In this document: piece by piece, positions 53,557 to 62,301 of the stretch
How positions within the stretch are numbered: the first letter of the stretch is position 1
How the letters are laid out: each line of letters opens with the position of its first letter
NCBI RefSeq assembly: GCF_034931365.1
Contig: NZ_JAYGII010000016.1
Span: forward strand, 1-64,000
Reading direction: 5' to 3'
DNA from: Natronospira elongata
Lineage (GTDB): Bacteria; Pseudomonadota; Gammaproteobacteria; Natronospirales; Natronospiraceae
Length of the DNA stretch: 64,000 bases
The notes under the pieces: model-generated
Told to the model about the DNA's origin: nothing
What the model saw: only the letters and a program-made list of their open reading frames with translations
Databases searched by the model: none
Program-made: the position numbers and the translations under genes

Positions 53557-54411
53557 ATGGTGGCACGACTCTGTATGGGGATTGCCTGTCTGTTACTGGC
53601 GCCGGCCTTGTTCGCCAATACCGGCGTTGCCTTCGTGCATGGCACAGGCAGTCAGACCGATGCCCGCAATGACTACTGGACAGCCGCGATGGTCGACTCG
53701 GTCGCATCCGGCCTGGACGACACCGCCAGGCATGTGGTGGTGAATTGCGATTTCGAGCAGTACATGTGGGATGAGGCGGCCGCCGGCTGCCTGGCCGGGC
53801 AACTGTATGATTTCATCCATGCCCACGACATCGATGATCTGGTGGTGATTACCCATTCCAATGGCGGCAACGTCATGCGCTGGATCCTCTCCAACCCCAC
53901 CTGGGATGGTCGCTACCCGGACATCATTGAAGCCACCCGCTGGGTCAATGCCCTGGCCCCCTCCAGCCTGGGCACACCGCTGGCCAACGCGGTCATGGAA
54001 GGTAATGTCTTCGAGTCCTCTCTGGGCTGGCTGCTGGGCTACCAGAATGATGCCGTTCGCATGCAGCAGACTCACTGGATGGCGCACTACAACCAGAATT
54101 GGTTGCTGGGCACCGACGGCCGCCCCTCTCTGCCCCGCGGCTTCTGGTCCGTGGTGGGCAGTAACGTTCGGGTCGCCGTCTGGAGCGGCAATAGCTACTG
54201 CGGTGGCTACCACTACAACGTGGGACTGGCCGTCACCCAGGCCTGGCTCGACAGTTGCGCCGACGGCTTCCTCGAATGTGACAGCCAGTCCGGTGCCGGT
54301 CATGTCTGGTTTGAGGACACCTGGATGATGGATAACGGTTATGTCCTCAGCCACAACCAGAGCCGCCGGCCCTGCTTCGGGCTGGACAATATTCTGCGAG
54401 ACGATCTCTGA
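53557..54411 (+). CDS. secreted alpha/beta hydrolase (lipase-like)
   Basis: A 284-residue exported protein. A signal peptide (residues about 1-20, ending LFA-NT) precedes GVAFVHGTGSQTDARNDYW, an oxyanion-type HG motif. The nucleophile elbow is THSNGGN near residue 103-109, in the G/HxSxGG class. Several Cys residues suggest disulfides. His and Asp candidates lie in the C-terminal half. It is probably a secreted esterase or lipase. The start at 53557 has a GGGAGG site. Its promoter carries a PsrA-like palindrome. Confidence 0.72.
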   Translation: MVARLCMGIACLLLAPALFANTGVAFVHGTGSQTDARNDYWTAAMVDSVASGLDDTARHVVVNCDFEQYMWDEAAAGCLAGQLYDFIHAHDIDDLVVITHSNGGNVMRWILSNPTWDGRYPDIIEATRWVNALAPSSLGTPLANAVMEGNVFESSLGWLLGYQNDAVRMQQTHWMAHYNQNWLLGTDGRPSLPRGFWSVVGSNVRVAVWSGNSYCGGYHYNVGLAVTQAWLDSCADGFLECDSQSGAGHVWFEDTWMMDNGYVLSHNQSRRPCFGLDNILRDDL

Positions 54412-54458
54412 GTCCGAGATTGGTTTCAGTGAGAAACTGCTTTATTCAAGGGGAAATC

Positions 54459-55664
54459 ATGTTTCAGCGAATTCTGACCGTGATGGTGGTGGCCAGCCTG
54501 CCCGTGGCGGCAGCGGCCGAGCAAGTCCGTCTGCTGCCGCCGGCAAGTGACGATTTTCAGGGCAGCGTCCGGACCACCCAGATGGCCCAGGTTTCTGAAA
54601 GGCCGGAGGGTCCTCGTGGTGAGGCGGCGAGCATTTTCATGCCCGCCTCGGATGGAAAGATTCACAGCGGCGGGCTGCAGGCCCCCGAGGGTGAGAGCCG
54701 CAGCTACCGACTCGAGGTGAGTGCGGCCAGACTGGCCGATGGGGTGTCTCTGCCCTTGAGCGCAGCGGGCGCCGTCGTCAGGCTGTCGCCGGTGGGATCC
54801 TCAGGTGCGCGTCAGCTCCAGGGCCGTGATGTGGAGATCCGTCAGGGGCCCTGGGCCCTGCAGGGCCGTGCGGCGGCCCGGGAATTGGCGGGGGCGGAAC
54901 ATCAGCAGGCGGCAAGGGAGGTGTTTGGTCCCGATACCCTCGCTTTCCGCCTGGACCGGCGCATTGCGGCCGGGGAGGCGACCTTGCAGGTTCGGCGGGA
55001 AGCCTTGATGCGCGGCGGTCGCTATCAGGTCCATGTGTTCGAACCGGAGAGCCCGGCCGTGGGCGTGATCTCCGCTTCCCAGCCATTGGTGAGTCTGGGC
55101 GAGAGCCTGTCGGCGGAAGCCGGCGTGGCTGGCCTGCGGAATCTGAAAGTGGAATCGGTGGAAGCCTGGCTGCACAGCCCCTCCGGTGAGCGCATGCGGG
55201 TGGATGATCTGTCCACGGTCACTCTGCCCCGGCTGAGTGCGGTTGAGCCCGGTCTCTGGGAGCTGGAAGGCAGAATCCAGGCCCGCGGTCCCGACGGTCC
55301 CGTGCGACGGGATGTGCGCGTCGCCTTTGAGGGGGTACCGCCCACCGCTCGCCTGGATGGTCGGATCGCCCTTGAACGCGAGCGTGGCGAGTGGCGTCTG
55401 CGTCTTGGCGTGGAAGTGGGCACGGCCGGTCGCTATGAATTGCGGGCCAGCCTGCCCGGTGCGGGCACGGCCCATGCCGCCCGCTGGCTTGAGCCCGGCG
55501 CCCACGAGCTGGTGCTGAGCTTCCCGGGCGAGCCACCGCGGGATGCGGTGCTGCGGGATCTGCGTCTGGTGGATCAAAGCCGGATGGCCATGCTCCATGT
55601 TCAGGACCAGGGCATTCAGATCGGCGGCTGGACACCGATCCTGCCGGGCATGCCTCTGCGCTGA
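54459..55664 (+). CDS. exported protein, possibly DUF4785 type
   Basis: A 401-residue secreted protein with a signal peptide (ending AAAAEQ). It is rich in Ala, Arg and Glu and organised as beta-sandwich-like segments: LPLSAAGAVVRLSPVG, then DTLAFRLDRRIAAGEATLQV, later GRYQVHVFEPESPAVGV. The layout recalls DUF4785 proteins, but this is a tentative match. It lies 47 bases after the secreted hydrolase and may form an export pair with it. The start at 54459 has an AAGGGG site; the frame from 54420 is a weaker choice. Confidence 0.6.
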   Translation: MFQRILTVMVVASLPVAAAAEQVRLLPPASDDFQGSVRTTQMAQVSERPEGPRGEAASIFMPASDGKIHSGGLQAPEGESRSYRLEVSAARLADGVSLPLSAAGAVVRLSPVGSSGARQLQGRDVEIRQGPWALQGRAAARELAGAEHQQAAREVFGPDTLAFRLDRRIAAGEATLQVRREALMRGGRYQVHVFEPESPAVGVISASQPLVSLGESLSAEAGVAGLRNLKVESVEAWLHSPSGERMRVDDLSTVTLPRLSAVEPGLWELEGRIQARGPDGPVRRDVRVAFEGVPPTARLDGRIALERERGEWRLRLGVEVGTAGRYELRASLPGAGTAHAARWLEPGAHELVLSFPGEPPRDAVLRDLRLVDQSRMAMLHVQDQGIQIGGWTPILPGMPLR

Positions 55665-55677
55665 TACCTGCGTCCAT

Positions 55678-55708
55678 CCGCGGGGGCCGCTTTGGCTGGC
55701 CCCCGCGG
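55678..55708. terminator. GC hairpin between convergent genes
   Basis: An 11-bp perfect stem (CCGCGGGGGCC with its complement) surrounds a 9-base loop in the 52-base gap between convergent genes. There is no T-run. Confidence 0.5.
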
Positions 55709-55716
55709 CATTCGGA

Positions 55717-56412
55717 CTAGAAGCCCGCAAACTCCACTCTCAGCCCCAGCTGGGTGCTCGGCTGCAGGCCATCCAGGTCAATACCCGCCGCGCGCAAGGC
55801 GATATTGTCGCCCAGGTAGACCGACAGGCCCAGGTCGAAACTCCAGCGGCTGTCCAGATCGGTGGACCCCGTTGCCCGGCTGTAGACCACGGCCGCGTCT
55901 AATTCCAGGCGGTCGGTGGGCCGGGCCCGGACACCGTAGCGACCCCGCAGGAGATTCCAGTCCGAACGGGACAGCTCATCGTCACTCCAGCGATCCTGCA
56001 AATAGCTCAGGGTGACGAAGAAGGAACTGCGGTCGGCATAGTGTTCATGCAGGCCCAGGCCAAGTTCGCGGCTGACCCGGCTGCCAAGTTCCTCGTAATC
56101 CCCCTCCTGCCAGTTGAGGAAGACATAGCTGCTCTCGCCGGTTTCGTAGGCCCCTTCGACTCGCCAGCTATCGCCCTCAAGGCCACTCTCGTCCAGTTCC
56201 TCGGTACCGGCCCAGACGCTGATGTGGGAATAGTCAAAGTCCAGTCCACCGCGGCGAGGACTGGGCTGTCGTTCATTGGGGCGTTGTCGGTCCCCCTGCC
56301 AGTCGCGGGCGGCGAAGTCCTGGGCGCCGCCGAGGCCTTCGGCAGACACGGGGGTTGGCGACCAGGGCAGCAGGCCCATGGCAATGACGAGAAAGACACT
56401 GTGTTTTCTCAT
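55717..56412 (-). CDS. predicted outer-membrane beta-barrel protein
   Basis: A 231-residue exported protein. The signal peptide ends PVSAEG. Alternating strands follow (DYSHISVWAGTEELDES, SYVFLNWQEGDYEELG, SSFFVTLSYLQDRWS, LELDAAVVYSRATG) and it ends in RVEFAGF, an aromatic terminal residue as needed for BAM recognition. I do not recognise a named family. The start at 56412 is preferred over the upstream open frame. The 268-base gap upstream to 56680 shows no gene. Confidence 0.68.
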   Translation of the reverse strand: MRKHSVFLVIAMGLLPWSPTPVSAEGLGGAQDFAARDWQGDRQRPNERQPSPRRGGLDFDYSHISVWAGTEELDESGLEGDSWRVEGAYETGESSYVFLNWQEGDYEELGSRVSRELGLGLHEHYADRSSFFVTLSYLQDRWSDDELSRSDWNLLRGRYGVRARPTDRLELDAAVVYSRATGSTDLDSRWSFDLGLSVYLGDNIALRAAGIDLDGLQPSTQLGLRVEFAGF

Positions 56413-56680
56413 TGGCGTGCCCGATCCTTTGCAGCGGCTGATAATGACCGGCCCCGGGCGTGGGGCGGGGTAAACGGCCGCCATTATACGTGCGCCGCCG
56501 TCAAATGCAGCATCCCCGTCTGACCGGCGGGCCGATGCCGCAGGTCGCGTCCCTGGGGGCGCTTTGCTCGGCCTGTGGTAGCCTATACAGGTTGCCGCAC
56601 CGTTGCCGCCCGGCGCGGGTGCAGGCGCTTGTTTCCATCGGGCCCAAGGCCCGCCCTGATCGAGTCTGGAGAGAAGAGCA

Positions 56681-57082
56681 ATGTGGAGAATGCCTCTCAG
56701 CGTGTTGATTTTCGCTTTTTTGGCGAGCGCGGCAATCGCCCAGCCCATGCCTGAGCAGCAAATGGAGCAGCAGGAGCAGGAAGCCGAAGAGGACGCCATT
56801 TTCGGTGAGCTGGACCGGGAGGAAGTGGATGCCTTTGCCAGCGTTCATTACCGGGTGGTTGAGCTGGAGCGGGATTTTGTCCAGCGCCTGCGTAATCGGG
56901 ACGAAGGGCAGGACGCGGGTGAGATGCAGCGGGAAATGACCCGTGAGCGACTGGAAATGATCCGTGAGGCCGGCCTTGATTCGGAGAGCTACCAGCGCGT
57001 TAGATCCGCCATGGCCCGCAATGAGGCCCTGAGGGATTACATCGAAGAGCAGGAGCTGGAACACCGGGCTGATAACGACTAA
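56681..57082 (+). CDS. DUF4168-domain exported protein
   Basis: A 133-residue protein with a signal peptide (ending AIAQP) and a Gln/Glu-rich linker. A DUF4168 helical domain follows: VDAFASVHYRVVELERDFVQRL, REMTRERLEMIREAGLDSESY and RSAMARNEALRDYIEEQ. The family's role is not well defined. A GAGAGAAGAG site precedes ATG 56681. It sits 33 bases upstream of the PilZ gene and may be co-transcribed. Confidence 0.72.
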   Translation: MWRMPLSVLIFAFLASAAIAQPMPEQQMEQQEQEAEEDAIFGELDREEVDAFASVHYRVVELERDFVQRLRNRDEGQDAGEMQREMTRERLEMIREAGLDSESYQRVRSAMARNEALRDYIEEQELEHRADND

Positions 57083-57115
57083 CAGCTGACAATGGGCGGC
57101 TGCCGGGGAGGCGTG

Positions 57116-57493
57116 ATGGCGACAGAGTCGGATAAGCAAGAGAGGCGCAGGCATACGCGGGTGGACTTCCGGGCGGATGCTCGTCTCAATACTGACGGCA
57201 GCCAATGGCCTTGCGAGTTATTGAATGTTTCCGTTAAGGGGGCGCTTCTTACCCGGCCCGAGGGATGGCCTGGGAATGAGGGTGATCGCAGCCTGTTGAG
57301 CATTGCGCTTGAGGGCGGGGCACCCGTGGAAATGGAAGTCAATGTGGTCCGCGTGGAGGCTGAGAAAGTGGCCTGTGACTGGGACATGTTCGACGTGGCC
57401 GGATTCGTCCAACTGCGGCGCATGCTGGAGCAACAGCTGGGCGATCCCGAATTGGTCGCCCGTGAGCTGACCCAGCTTTACTCACAGGACTAG
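57116..57493 (+). CDS. PilZ-domain c-di-GMP receptor
   Basis: A 125-residue PilZ protein. The c-di-GMP-binding signatures are RRHTRVDF (RxxxR class) near residues 12-19 and NVSVKGALL (the N/DxSxxG motif) near 38-46, at the expected spacing. The C-terminal helix is FVQLRRMLEQQL. It probably binds c-di-GMP and signals to a partner. It lies 10 bases upstream of the HD-GYP gene in the same orientation. Confidence 0.85.
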   Translation: MATESDKQERRRHTRVDFRADARLNTDGSQWPCELLNVSVKGALLTRPEGWPGNEGDRSLLSIALEGGAPVEMEVNVVRVEAEKVACDWDMFDVAGFVQLRRMLEQQLGDPELVARELTQLYSQD

Positions 57494-57503
57494 AGGTCTC
57501 CAG

Positions 57504-58736
57504 GTGAAGCAACTCCGCGTCTCCGTTGACGAACTGGTTCCGGGGCTCTACGTCAGTGAGCTTGACCGTCCCTGGACGGAGACACCTTTCCTGTTTCAGG
57601 GCTTCATGGTTGAGACCGAAGCCGATATCCGAGCACTCCGGGAGCATTGTGAGTACGTCTGGGTGGACGGGGAGCGTTCACGCGAGTTGCCCGCGTCCAC
57701 TCCCAGGCCGGATGGGTCGGGCACTGGCAGTCAGCAGGTCAAAGACGCTTCCGCAAGCGATGTCATCAGTCTCAGCAAGCGATTGCACCAGGGCATGAGG
57801 GACGGACTGGCAGCCCGCCGTTTTGCAGCGGAGTGCTTGGCTCAGGCCTTTGAGCGGATACGCAGGAAGGAAGGCGGTGCCATGTCCAACCGTCTGGTCC
57901 AGTCGGCCGCCCGCCTGGACGGGCTGGTGGCCAGCTACCCGGAAGTCGCTCACTGGTTGGCCAATCTGCAGCAGCATGAAGACAGGCTGCTGGATCATTC
58001 GATCAATGTCAGTCTGCGTGCCCTGCTACTGGCTCGGGAACTGGAGCTGCCGCCTGCCGAGGTGGCGGCGGTGGGGTTTGGTGCCCTGCTGCACGATATC
58101 GGCAAGCTTAGCCTGTCGCCCGAACTGTTGAATAAGCCGGGGCCGTTGAGTCGCGAGGAGTGGGGCCAGATCCGCCGCCACCCGCTTATTGGCAGTCACC
58201 TTCTGGCCGGGGGTGCTCTTCCTGATACGGTCCAGCGAATCGTCCGCTACCACCATGAAAGGATTGACGGCCAAGGCTTCCCGGAAGGTTTGAAAGGCAA
58301 TGAGCTGGAGCTGCCCATACGCGTGGTGGCGGTGGCCAATGCCTATGACAGCATGACCTCCAATCGTCTGGATCGGCCGCGGCTGTCTGGTTATCAGGCT
58401 GTGACCACCTTGATGCGTGATGCTGACAATACCTGGGGGCGCAGTCTGGTGGAGGCCTTTGTTCGCTGCACCGGCATCTATCCGGCGGGTACGCGGGTGC
58501 GATTGGGCAGTGGAGCCGAGGCAGTGGTGGTTCACACCCCCGTGACCCGCCGTCTGCAGCCGGTGGTTTGCATCTACCGTCGACCGGATGGCAGCAGTGA
58601 TTCCCGTCTGCCGCTTTATGACCTGGCCGCCGTCTCGGCCAATGAGCGTCAACAATACATTGATCAGGTCATTGAGCCGGACGGCGGTGAGCAGGAGTTA
58701 TTGCAGGTTATCACCCGCGAGGCCTTTGCCGCCTAA
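57504..58736 (+). CDS. HD-GYP c-di-GMP phosphodiesterase
   Basis: A 410-residue protein. The N-terminal DUF3391 domain (about 1-120) is followed by the HD-GYP domain: DHSINVSLRALL, the HD pair in LLHDIGKLSL near residues 196-205, then HPLIGSHLL, YHHERIDGQGFPEGLKG (the GYP motif reads GFP) and VANAYDSMTSNR. It is predicted to hydrolyse c-di-GMP to GMP. The start is GTG at 57504. Its stop overlaps the convergent azurin stop by 4 bases. Next to a PilZ receptor, it suggests a local c-di-GMP module. Confidence 0.9.
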   Translation: MKQLRVSVDELVPGLYVSELDRPWTETPFLFQGFMVETEADIRALREHCEYVWVDGERSRELPASTPRPDGSGTGSQQVKDASASDVISLSKRLHQGMRDGLAARRFAAECLAQAFERIRRKEGGAMSNRLVQSAARLDGLVASYPEVAHWLANLQQHEDRLLDHSINVSLRALLLARELELPPAEVAAVGFGALLHDIGKLSLSPELLNKPGPLSREEWGQIRRHPLIGSHLLAGGALPDTVQRIVRYHHERIDGQGFPEGLKGNELELPIRVVAVANAYDSMTSNRLDRPRLSGYQAVTTLMRDADNTWGRSLVEAFVRCTGIYPAGTRVRLGSGAEAVVVHTPVTRRLQPVVCIYRRPDGSSDSRLPLYDLAAVSANERQQYIDQVIEPDGGEQELLQVITREAFAA

Positions 58737-59185
58737 CGGATCACAACCTCGCCCTGCATGGCACCCCAGTGGCCCGGAAAAGAGCAGAAGAAGCGGTAAT
58801 CACCGTCTTCTTCGAACAGCGACGGGTCCAGTTCAAGGGTTGTACTTTCCCCCCCGCCGATCAGGTCGGTGGCTGCGATCACCCGCTCATCGCCAGCGGG
58901 GACATAATCATCATCGCTTGCCTCCATGGCATCCTGGGCGAGAGCTTCCAGATCTTCGGCACGGGTAAAGACGATGTTGTGGCCCATTGCCTCAATCCCC
59001 AGATCGCCGGAGTGGGTCAGGGTCAGTTCGATCACATCGCAGCTCTGGTCGATGACGATCTCATCGGTATCGAAACTCATGGCGTCATCGCTGTCCACGG
59101 TAATGCTGCAGTCTCCGGCCCAGGCTGACGGTGCCAGAAAAAACAGTGTGATCAACAGGGTAGGGAGTAGGGTCTGCTTGCCCAT
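58733..59185 (-). CDS. azurin
   Basis: A 150-residue periplasmic blue copper protein. The signal peptide ends AWAG. Copper ligands are His69 (MGHNIVF), Cys134 and His139 (FCSFPGHW), and axial Met143 (GAMQG). A structural disulfide is Cys26-Cys49. It carries electrons in respiratory or detoxification chains; cytochrome c4 is encoded 3.4 kb away. Its stop overlaps the HD-GYP stop. Confidence 0.93.
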   Translation of the reverse strand: MGKQTLLPTLLITLFFLAPSAWAGDCSITVDSDDAMSFDTDEIVIDQSCDVIELTLTHSGDLGIEAMGHNIVFTRAEDLEALAQDAMEASDDDYVPAGDERVIAATDLIGGGESTTLELDPSLFEEDGDYRFFCSFPGHWGAMQGEVVIR

Positions 59186-59281
59186 GTCTGTCTCCTTTTT
59201 CTTCTGCAGTGATCATCCCCGAGAAGGGTCGGGCCTGTGGGGCTTGGGACTTTGCTGCGGGCGCCTAGTTCAATCCGCTTA

Positions 59282-59536
59282 TCAGTCACTATTCGGTGCC
59301 AACCGCCGGAGTGAGACAATGCGTTTCTCGGTGAGCTGGTAGACCAGCTCAAAACGGCCGTGTACACCGGATTCGGTGACAAACGGCCGAAAAGCACTGG
59401 CCGGCAGCACCACTCGTCGCCCATCCTCACTGAGGCCGGCGAAACGAGTCAGGCGCCCAGCGTAGTAATTTTCCATATCCTGCCGCTCCAGATTGATCTG
59501 GAAGATAATGCGGCAGATGGATTCTTCATCCCTCAT
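59282..59536 (-). CDS. DUF2835 family protein
   Basis: An 84-residue protein that matches the DUF2835 pattern: RIIFQINLERQDMENYYAGRL, EDGRRVVLPASAFRPFVT and GVHGRFELVYQ, ending LRRLAPNSD. It is a small protein of gammaproteobacteria with unknown function. The start at 59536 overlaps the DUF4156 lipoprotein gene by 11 bases, implying one transcript. The longer frame to 59644 runs inside that gene. Confidence 0.82.
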   Translation of the reverse strand: MRDEESICRIIFQINLERQDMENYYAGRLTRFAGLSEDGRRVVLPASAFRPFVTESGVHGRFELVYQLTEKRIVSLRRLAPNSD

Positions 59537-59936
59537 ACTCGCGCACGACGACGCCTTCATCATCGTCATCGTCTTCCACGGCATCTCCATTGGGCTCGAC
59601 ATCCACGTCCCTGCAGCGATAAACCCCATAGCGCTGCTTTCCACTGTCGATTTCGCTCAGGGCTGCAATGGTGTCACCACCGCGTTCAACGGCATGATTG
59701 CGGGCCAGGGTGATGAGATCGCTTTCCACCGCATCCTGATGGCGGTCCATACCGGCGACCCGAGCGAGCACGGACACCTCCACCGAGGAAATGCGCTCGC
59801 AGGCTTCGGCTTGTTCTTCGCTGATCAAGGCTATTCCTTCAGTGCCTGACTCCGGCCGAACCCATGTGCAGGCAGCGACAGTGAAGGTCATTGCGATCAG
59901 GGCAGTGGCGAGCGACGAGCGGTCATGAATACGCAT
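59526..59936 (-). CDS. DUF4156 lipoprotein
   Basis: A 136-residue lipoprotein with lipobox TVAACTWV, the hallmark start of DUF4156. ISSVEVSVLARVAGMDRHQDAVESDLITLARNHAVERGGDTI is the conserved core (redox- or metal-related residues not evident). The tail is very acidic (EDDDDDEGV). It is followed by the overlapping DUF2835 gene. The 190 bases upstream (59937-60126) show no gene. Confidence 0.8.
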   Translation of the reverse strand: MRIHDRSSLATALIAMTFTVAACTWVRPESGTEGIALISEEQAEACERISSVEVSVLARVAGMDRHQDAVESDLITLARNHAVERGGDTIAALSEIDSGKQRYGVYRCRDVDVEPNGDAVEDDDDDEGVVVREYEG

Positions 59937-60126
59937 GGTGCACTCCGGCAGTTGTTGAGCGATTGGCGGGAAGCTTCCATTTCAGCCCAAGCCTGGCACA
60001 GTGTAAAGTGATTGGGTTGTTTCCGCGTCCTGGCCTGATGAGCTGCAACCTGTCTATAGAGATTGGCTGCACACTCAGAGGTTCCTCAGGAATTGACCAT
60101 GAGATCCATCAAGGGAGAAGGGCTGC

Positions 60127-60324
60127 ATGGGCACTGAAATGTCCGGATTTGAGTTATTGCTGCTTGGGGTATTGCTGTTGGTCGTGGTTCTTTTCTTTGG
60201 CCGCGGTCTGGGTACGATGCTGAAGGAAAGCCGAGAAGCGCCCAAGGACTGGGGCGGGTTGTTCCTGCCATTGAGCGGCGTCATCCTGTTCGTGCTGCTG
60301 CTGATGTATCTGGTTAGCCGTTAG
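60127..60324 (+). CDS. small two-helix membrane protein
   Basis: A 65-residue protein with two hydrophobic segments (about 6-25, 42-62) separated by GRGLGTMLKESREAPKDWGG. A GGGAGAAGG site lies upstream of ATG 60127. I do not recognise a family. It lies alone between two minus-strand genes. Confidence 0.6.
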   Translation: MGTEMSGFELLLLGVLLLVVVLFFGRGLGTMLKESREAPKDWGGLFLPLSGVILFVLLLMYLVSR

Positions 60325-60333
60325 GGCATGGGC

Positions 60334-61533
60334 TTAGCCGGCCAGCAGGTGCTCAAAGACTCGGAAACCACCCAGATAGGTGCCCAGGGCCGAGCCCAGG
60401 GTGACGAACAGGAAGACCAGCAGGGTTCGGGCTACCCGGTTCTGCCACCAGCCCCACCAATTGATGACGTCGTCACGCAGTGACTGGAAATCCGCGACTC
60501 GCGGCTTGCGCAGGCTGAGCTCCAGTGCCGCGGCCACGAAACCCGCGCCGATGGTCGGGTTCAATGAGGTCAGCGGGGCGGCCAGCATGGAGCCGATAAT
60601 GGTTAGCGGGTGAGCCAGGGCGGCGGCGGCCCCCAGGGCGGAAAAACCGCCATTGATCAGCACCCAGTCCGCGGCCATGCGAAGGCCCAGTTCAGGACTG
60701 CGGGCAAAACCCAGGGCAAAGCCGCTGAGAATGATGGCGACGATGGCCCATGGCAGGACCTTGGGCCAGCGGGCGGGACGGGGCAGGCGGGCCAGCGCCA
60801 GTTCATGCTCCGGGTCCCGGGGGGCTTCGGATAATGCCTTGGCCAGGCCCTTGAGATGGCCGGCGCCGACCACAACCAGAACTTCCCTGGGTCGTTCCTC
60901 ACATGACTCCAGTTCCGCCAGCAGGCGTTGCGCCATGTACTCGTCCCGCTCAGCCACCAGCTTCTGGTAGAGGGTGTCGGACTGTTCCGCCAGTTCCCTG
61001 AAGCTGTTCTCGATCACATCGCCTTCCTTGAGGCGCTCGATCTCGGCCTCCGAGACCTTCTCCCGGCTGAGCAGGGATGCAAACAGGCCGGCCAGCAACG
61101 GCAGCCGCTCCCACCAGCGATGGGCCCGGTACACGCGCTTGAGTGTGGTTCCAATCTCCCGGTCCACCAGCCAGACCGGCGCGCCCCGTTTCACGGCGGC
61201 GTCTTCGGCCCGTCGCATCTCAGCCCCTGGTTCGGTCCCCAGTTGTTCAGAGAGCCGGCGCTGATAGGCGCCCAGCATCAAACTCGCCGCCACCATGCCG
61301 CCCTTGCCCTGGCGAAAGACCTGGAAAAGGTCCAGGTTGGCCATGTGCGACGGATCCCGCATGGCCTGGTGGCGGGTCTCGCACAACTCCACTGCCACGG
61401 CATCAAAGCGTTCGTCCTGAGCGAGTGCTTCCGCTTCTTCCGCGCTGGCCAGGGACACATGGGCGGTGCCCAGGAGCGTGAAGCGGGTGCCGTCCCGTTC
61501 GATGACTTGCCGTGGGCCGGATTGCTCAGGCAT
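60334..61533 (-). CDS. TraB/PrgY-family membrane protein
   Basis: A 399-residue protein. The N-terminal TraB domain has FTLLGTAHVSLAS and VAVELCETRHQAM, with an E-R pair in the LVDREIGTTLKR region and VVVGAGHLKGL. The C-terminal region has several membrane helices (LPWAIVAIILSGFALGFA, then GGFSALGAAAALAHPLTIIG). Enterococcal relatives (PrgY) inactivate peptide pheromones; archaeal and bacterial homologues of unknown substrate are common. The start at 61533 is chosen for its AAGGA site. Confidence 0.85.
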   Translation of the reverse strand: MPEQSGPRQVIERDGTRFTLLGTAHVSLASAEEAEALAQDERFDAVAVELCETRHQAMRDPSHMANLDLFQVFRQGKGGMVAASLMLGAYQRRLSEQLGTEPGAEMRRAEDAAVKRGAPVWLVDREIGTTLKRVYRAHRWWERLPLLAGLFASLLSREKVSEAEIERLKEGDVIENSFRELAEQSDTLYQKLVAERDEYMAQRLLAELESCEERPREVLVVVGAGHLKGLAKALSEAPRDPEHELALARLPRPARWPKVLPWAIVAIILSGFALGFARSPELGLRMAADWVLINGGFSALGAAAALAHPLTIIGSMLAAPLTSLNPTIGAGFVAAALELSLRKPRVADFQSLRDDVINWWGWWQNRVARTLLVFLFVTLGSALGTYLGGFRVFEHLLAG

Positions 61534-61624
61534 TGGTGGTCCTTCTGGGCCGAACTGGGCGGCCTCGCTTGAGATCAGTGACAAAGCCGCCCATTATACG
61601 GGACCAAACCGAAAACGCGTCGAG

Positions 61625-61637
61625 TATAGATCGCCAA
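61625..61637 (+). promoter_or_regulatory. -10 element adjacent to the lipoprotein start
   Basis: TATAGA (61625-61630) lies six bases before ATG 61637 and no ribosome-binding site is visible, suggesting another leaderless or near-leaderless mRNA. A good -35 is not evident. Confidence 0.35.
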
Positions 61638-62179
61638 TGTCAATGAACCGTTGTTTGACCGCCCCGGGCTCAATCATCGCCGTCTGCTTCATGGCCGCCT
61701 GTGCCACTGGTGGTGACAGGCTTGACGGCCCGGTGTCAGTGGAGCAATTGCTAACTGATGAGGAATTCGAGGCTGCGGGCCTCGGGGCCCTGGACCAGGA
61801 GGAGTTGCGGGCACTGGATTCGGCCCTGACCCGGGCGCTAGCCAGCGGTGGGGAGATGGATCAGGCAACCATGCGGGCCTGGGAGCAAAGCGAGGACTAT
61901 CCCTTTGCCACCTTCGGGCTGCAGGATGAACATCCCGCCGCCCGTCGCCACGATCGCATGCGGACTCGCCTGGGCCGGCCTCTGGAAGACTGGGATCGCG
62001 GGCAGCGGATTCATCTGGACAACGACCAGGTCTGGCAGGTGGTCACGCCCCCACCCCGAAGCTTCGGCGCCCCCGCCCCGGAAGAGACCGAAGTCACCGT
62101 CCGTCGGGCAGCCATGAACAGCTTCCTGATGGACATCGGCGACAAGCACCCCGCCGTCCGCGTCCGCCGCGTCGAATAA
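61637..62179 (+). CDS. lipoprotein facing the c-di-GMP riboswitch
   Basis: A 180-residue lipoprotein with lipobox CFMAAC near residue 22 and an acidic mature domain containing LTDEEFEAAGLGALDQEELRALDSALTRAL. A C-terminal region has GQRIHLDNDQVWQVV and VTVRRAAMNSFLM. I do not recognise a named family. It is convergent with the riboswitch transcript at 62302-62530, so read-through RNA from there would be antisense to this gene. A -10-like TATAGA lies six bases before the start. Confidence 0.68.
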   Translation: MSMNRCLTAPGSIIAVCFMAACATGGDRLDGPVSVEQLLTDEEFEAAGLGALDQEELRALDSALTRALASGGEMDQATMRAWEQSEDYPFATFGLQDEHPAARRHDRMRTRLGRPLEDWDRGQRIHLDNDQVWQVVTPPPRSFGAPAPEETEVTVRRAAMNSFLMDIGDKHPAVRVRRVE

Positions 62180-62253
62180 CCCCCATCCCGAGCCAATCGC
62201 CATCCAGCCCCAAAGGGCGGAGCCCATGGATGGCCGAAGTCACGCAGAAGCAG

Positions 62254-62269
62254 GCGTCCTAAAGGACGC
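62254..62269. repeat. perfect 16-bp palindrome after the lipoprotein gene
   Basis: GCGTCC-TAAA-GGACGC lies 75 bases after the lipoprotein stop. It may form a small hairpin at the lipoprotein mRNA 3' end. The rest of the 404-base gap 62180-62583 holds the riboswitch, its promoter, and the cytochrome gene's terminator. Confidence 0.5.
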
Positions 62270-62301
62270 TCAACCCACCAACAGGGGGCCATTCCAGGGT
62301 T

